Assembly: GCA_007131555.1 (NCBI GenBank) | Contig: SLQH01000029.1 | Span: 1 to 7,537, forward strand | Direction of reading: 5' to 3' | Origin: Planctomycetota bacterium | GTDB taxonomy: Bacteria; Planctomycetota; UBA11346 | Length of the DNA stretch: 7,537 nucleotides | Part shown: positions 6,134 to 7,537 of the stretch, piece after piece | Position numbering within the stretch: position 1 is the stretch's first letter | How the letters are laid out: each line of letters begins with the position of its first letter | Notes under the pieces: model-generated | The model's input: only the letters and a program-made list of their open reading frames with translations | The model's database searches: none | What the model was told of the DNA's origin: nothing | Made by a program: the position numbers and the translations under genes

Positions 6134-6191
6134 CTGCGGGCGGCACGGCTGGGGCCTGCGGATATCCTGCCGGCCCCGGCCGCCGCCTAGT

Positions 6192-6350
6192 TCACCCGCC
6201 CCGGTACAGCTGTCCGGGGTTGTCGCCGGGGCGTAGGGGGAGGAGGTGGTAGATCAGGCGGTGGCGGCCGGCGGTGATGCGGTAGTGGGGCAGGGTGTCG
6301 GGGCCGCAACTGCCGGTGCCCAGGCCGCGCTGGGCGAGTGGTCGGTGGAC
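6192..6350 (-). pseudogene. 3' remnant of a GH2 beta-galactosidase (LacZ-like)
   Basis: Reading the minus strand into the TGA at 6194-6192 gives a 52-codon open segment. It contains QRGLGTGSCGPDTLPHYRI, followed by TAGRHRLIYHLLPLRPGDNP and a natural-looking end LYRGG. The QRG(L/V)GTxSCGPDTLPxYR block is, from memory, the signature near the C-terminus of large GH2 beta-galactosidases. In those enzymes it closes the beta-sandwich domain 5, roughly 30-40 residues before the stop. The homology ends sharply near 6350, where a near-perfect palindrome and the HAD stop codon lie. Upstream codons in this frame do not resemble a glycosidase. No start codon or ribosome binding site is present, so this is a dead fragment of a gene normally about 1,000 residues long, left by deletion or rearrangement. 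Confidence 0.7.
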
Positions 6351-6365
6351 CGGATCCGGTCTACC
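6344..6365. repeat. 22-base near-perfect palindrome at the HAD stop codon
   Basis: The core GACCGGATCCGGTC (6348-6361) is a perfect 14-base palindrome, extended to 22 bases with a single mismatched pair. It covers the HAD stop (6363-6361) and marks the left limit of HAD and the truncation point of the beta-galactosidase remnant. No T-tract follows, so an intrinsic terminator is doubtful. Confidence 0.7.
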
Positions 6366-7050
6366 GCCTGGGCCACGGCCAATCGATCGCGGTGCGCAGA
6401 TCAGGGCAGCACAGGGTAGCGCCAGCGCTCAGGAGCTGGGGCTGGCTCAGACTGGTCTGCACGCCGATGACCGGCATGCCAGCGGCCACTGCGGCGGCGA
6501 TCCCCAGGAGGGAGTCCTCGACGACCCAGGTGCGGGGATGATCTTCGGAAGCGATGCCCAGGCGATCGGCGCCGAGCAGGTAGGGGTCTGGTGCGGGTTT
6601 GGGACGTGGGCTGTCTTCCAGACCGATGATGCAGTCCACCGGCAGGGCCAGGGCGCGGACCGTGTGGCGCACGAAATTACGTGGGGCGTTGCTGACGATG
6701 GCGCAGGGCAGGTGGTGGTCGTGCAGACGGGTCAGCAGCCCGATGGCTCCCGGCAGGGGGGTTGGGGTGGAGGCCGCGTGTAGCAGCAGCCACAACTTGC
6801 GGGCGGCCAAGTCCTCGGCCAGGTGATCGCTGCCGGCCTGATGGGCCAACCAGCCGGCGACGTTGTCGGAACTGGCCCCGCTGTCGTGTTCAGCCGGGAA
6901 CGATGGCGGTGGTTCGCGACCGAGGATCTCACGGCAGGCCTGCTGCCAAGCCTGCTGATGGGCCTGATGGCTGTCGACCAGGACGCCGTCGAAGTCGAAC
7001 AACGCTGCGACCGGGGCCTGCTCAGGATGGCGTGACCAGGTCGGCGTCAT
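6361..7050 (-). CDS. HAD superfamily (subfamily IA) phosphatase / beta-phosphoglucomutase-like
   Basis: This 229-residue protein has all four HAD motifs: I, LFDFDGVLVDS with nucleophile D19 and acid/base D21; II, IVSNAP with S120; III, K151 in RPKPAPDPYL; IV, VVEDSLLGI with E178 and D179. Residues about 28-95 form a helical cap (type C1) and include LAARK, as in beta-phosphoglucomutase, phosphoglycolate and sugar-phosphate phosphatases. The exact substrate cannot be read from sequence. I see no evidence that it is the phosphonoacetaldehyde hydrolase PhnX, despite the PhnE neighbour. The frame is open to 7158, but the ATG at 7050 starts just before motif I and has GGGAG nine bases upstream. 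Its first 29 bases overlap the 3' end of the phnE fragment, so the two were probably co-transcribed. Confidence 0.87.
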   Translation of the reverse strand: MTPTWSRHPEQAPVAALFDFDGVLVDSHQAHQQAWQQACREILGREPPPSFPAEHDSGASSDNVAGWLAHQAGSDHLAEDLAARKLWLLLHAASTPTPLPGAIGLLTRLHDHHLPCAIVSNAPRNFVRHTVRALALPVDCIIGLEDSPRPKPAPDPYLLGADRLGIASEDHPRTWVVEDSLLGIAAAVAAGMPVIGVQTSLSQPQLLSAGATLCCPDLRTAIDWPWPRR

Positions 7051-7507
7051 GTTGTTCAGCTCCCGGGAGTTGAGACAAGCCCTGTCTGGCCTGCAATCCG
7101 GCGTTGATGAAGCGGCTGCGCAGGGCCCGTGAGGCCATGTCGATGAGGCATACGGCAACGATGATCATCAGGATGATGAAGCTGACCTCTTCCCAACGGT
7201 GGGCGCGGATGCGATCTGAGAGCTGGAAGCCGATGCCGCCGGCACCGACGATGCCGAGGATGGTGGCAGAGCGGACGTTGGATTCGAACATGTACAGGGC
7301 GTTGGTGAGCATTACCGGCAGGACCTGGGGCAGGATGCCGAAGCGGATGACCTGTAGGCGATTGCCACCGCTGGCTCGAACACCTTCGCCGGGGTGGCGA
7401 TTGCTGTCCTCCACGGCCTCGGCGAAGAGCTTGGACAGGGTGCCGATGTCGCTGCTGGCGATGGCCAGCACCCCGGCCAGGGGGCCGAGCCCTACGGCCC
7501 GGACATA
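7022..7507 (-). pseudogene. phnE: 5'-truncated phosphonate ABC transporter permease PhnE
   Basis: PhnE forms the inner-membrane channel of the PhnCDE phosphonate/phosphite importer. The fragment starts YVRAVGLGPLAGVLAIA, a conserved PhnE segment at a transmembrane helix. It continues with LSKLFAEAVED and the ABC-permease coupling (EAA) loop ending in FGILPQVLP, then LYMFESNVRSATILGIVGAGGIG, and a last hydrophobic helix VSFIILMIIVAVCLIDMA. About 161 residues remain of a usual ~260-290, so the N-terminal helices are missing. Directly upstream in frame is a TAG (7510-7508), and the 30 bases beyond encode nothing PhnE-like in any frame, so the loss is not simply the window edge. A GTG at 7471 could start a shorter protein lacking those helices, but it would hardly work as a transporter. 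The ~27-residue C-terminal tail overlaps the HAD start. No phnC or phnD is in view. Confidence 0.75.
7060..7064 (-). promoter_or_regulatory. Ribosome binding site deciding the HAD gene start
   Basis: GGGAG on the minus strand is nine bases before the ATG at 7050, within the 3' coding end of the phnE fragment. Confidence 0.5.
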
Positions 7508-7537
7508 CTACCTAGGCGGCTGCAAATGTAACTTCCT
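7508..7537. mobile_element. Possible insertion-sequence end (IS21-like?)
   Basis: The sequence GGCGGCTGCAAATGTAACTT begins where PhnE similarity stops. From memory it resembles the sub-terminal repeats of IS21-family elements (GGCTGCAAAT...AACTTCC type). Only 30 bases are visible, with no transposase, no complete inverted repeat and no target duplication, so this is a weak call. A contig-end artefact is the main alternative. Confidence 0.25.

Larger units (their letters stand above)
5886..6191. other. Repeat-bearing intergenic region upstream of yggS
   Basis: Besides the hexamer repeat, the solo module and the CGCAGAGA repeat, I see no gene. A plus-strand frame ending in TAG at 6188-6190 (EIAKALRAARLGPADIL) is short, has no start context and lies on the CGCAGAGA repeat. 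The yggS promoter must lie here, but no clear -35/-10 pair is visible on the minus strand. Confidence 0.5.

Noticed and set aside
5886..6146. 87-residue N-terminal extension of yggS
   Set aside because: The family starts about ten residues before the first helix. The extension translates the solo repeat module and the CGCAGAGA repeat.
6361..7050. HAD protein as phosphonoacetaldehyde hydrolase (PhnX)
   Set aside because: The neighbour is phosphonate-related, but I do not see the cap-domain Schiff-base lysine context of PhnX. The motifs fit general subfamily IA phosphatases.

Overview
The window is GC-rich and every convincing gene lies on the minus strand, so transcription runs from high to low coordinates. 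The best lineage clue is the Rne/Rng-type ribonuclease. Its S1 region and catalytic core read more like planctomycete-type homologues than like proteobacterial RNase E or RNase G. I therefore lean to Planctomycetota or a related environmental lineage, but this is recall-based inference. No rRNA, tRNA or CRISPR array was seen.

Layout from the right edge, in the direction of transcription: (i) 7508-7537 is a short stretch that does not continue the adjacent gene and may be the end of an insertion sequence. (ii) 7022-7507 is a 5'-truncated PhnE-type phosphonate ABC permease, and its 3' end overlaps the start of a HAD phosphatase (6361-7050). (iii) 6192-6350 is an unannotated 3' remnant of a GH2 beta-galactosidase, cut off at a near-perfect palindrome on the HAD stop codon. 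(iv) 5886-6191 is intergenic and holds two interspersed repeats. One is a solo copy of the module that builds the array at the left end; the other resembles the 'CGCAGAGAGCGCAGAG' repeats known from many bacteria. (v) 2887-5885 is a compact four-gene operon: yggS (PLP homeostasis), a SprT-like zinc metalloprotease, a YcdX-like PHP phosphoesterase and rsmG (16S rRNA m7G527 methyltransferase). Two of its three junctions are ATGA start/stop overlaps. (vi) After a 257-base gap with a possible promoter comes an rne/rng-family endoribonuclease (860-2629). (vii) 1-760 is a tandem array of roughly 335-base units rich in inverted repeats.

The left array is the most unusual part. Each unit holds two opposed copies of a GGGCC-TT-GGCCC module, and further on a 52-base segment that can fold as a three-way junction. 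Between the two complete units the stem of that segment shows a compensatory change (A:T to G:C), and nearby pairs change in ways that keep or weaken pairing. The same core recurs alone at about 6003-6052. This looks like a structured, dispersed repeat family rather than coding DNA.

Functionally, rsmG and the RNase are translation and RNA-metabolism genes, while yggS, the SprT-like gene and the PHP gene are general housekeeping. The phnE/HAD/lacZ-remnant side looks like a decaying region damaged by insertion or deletion.
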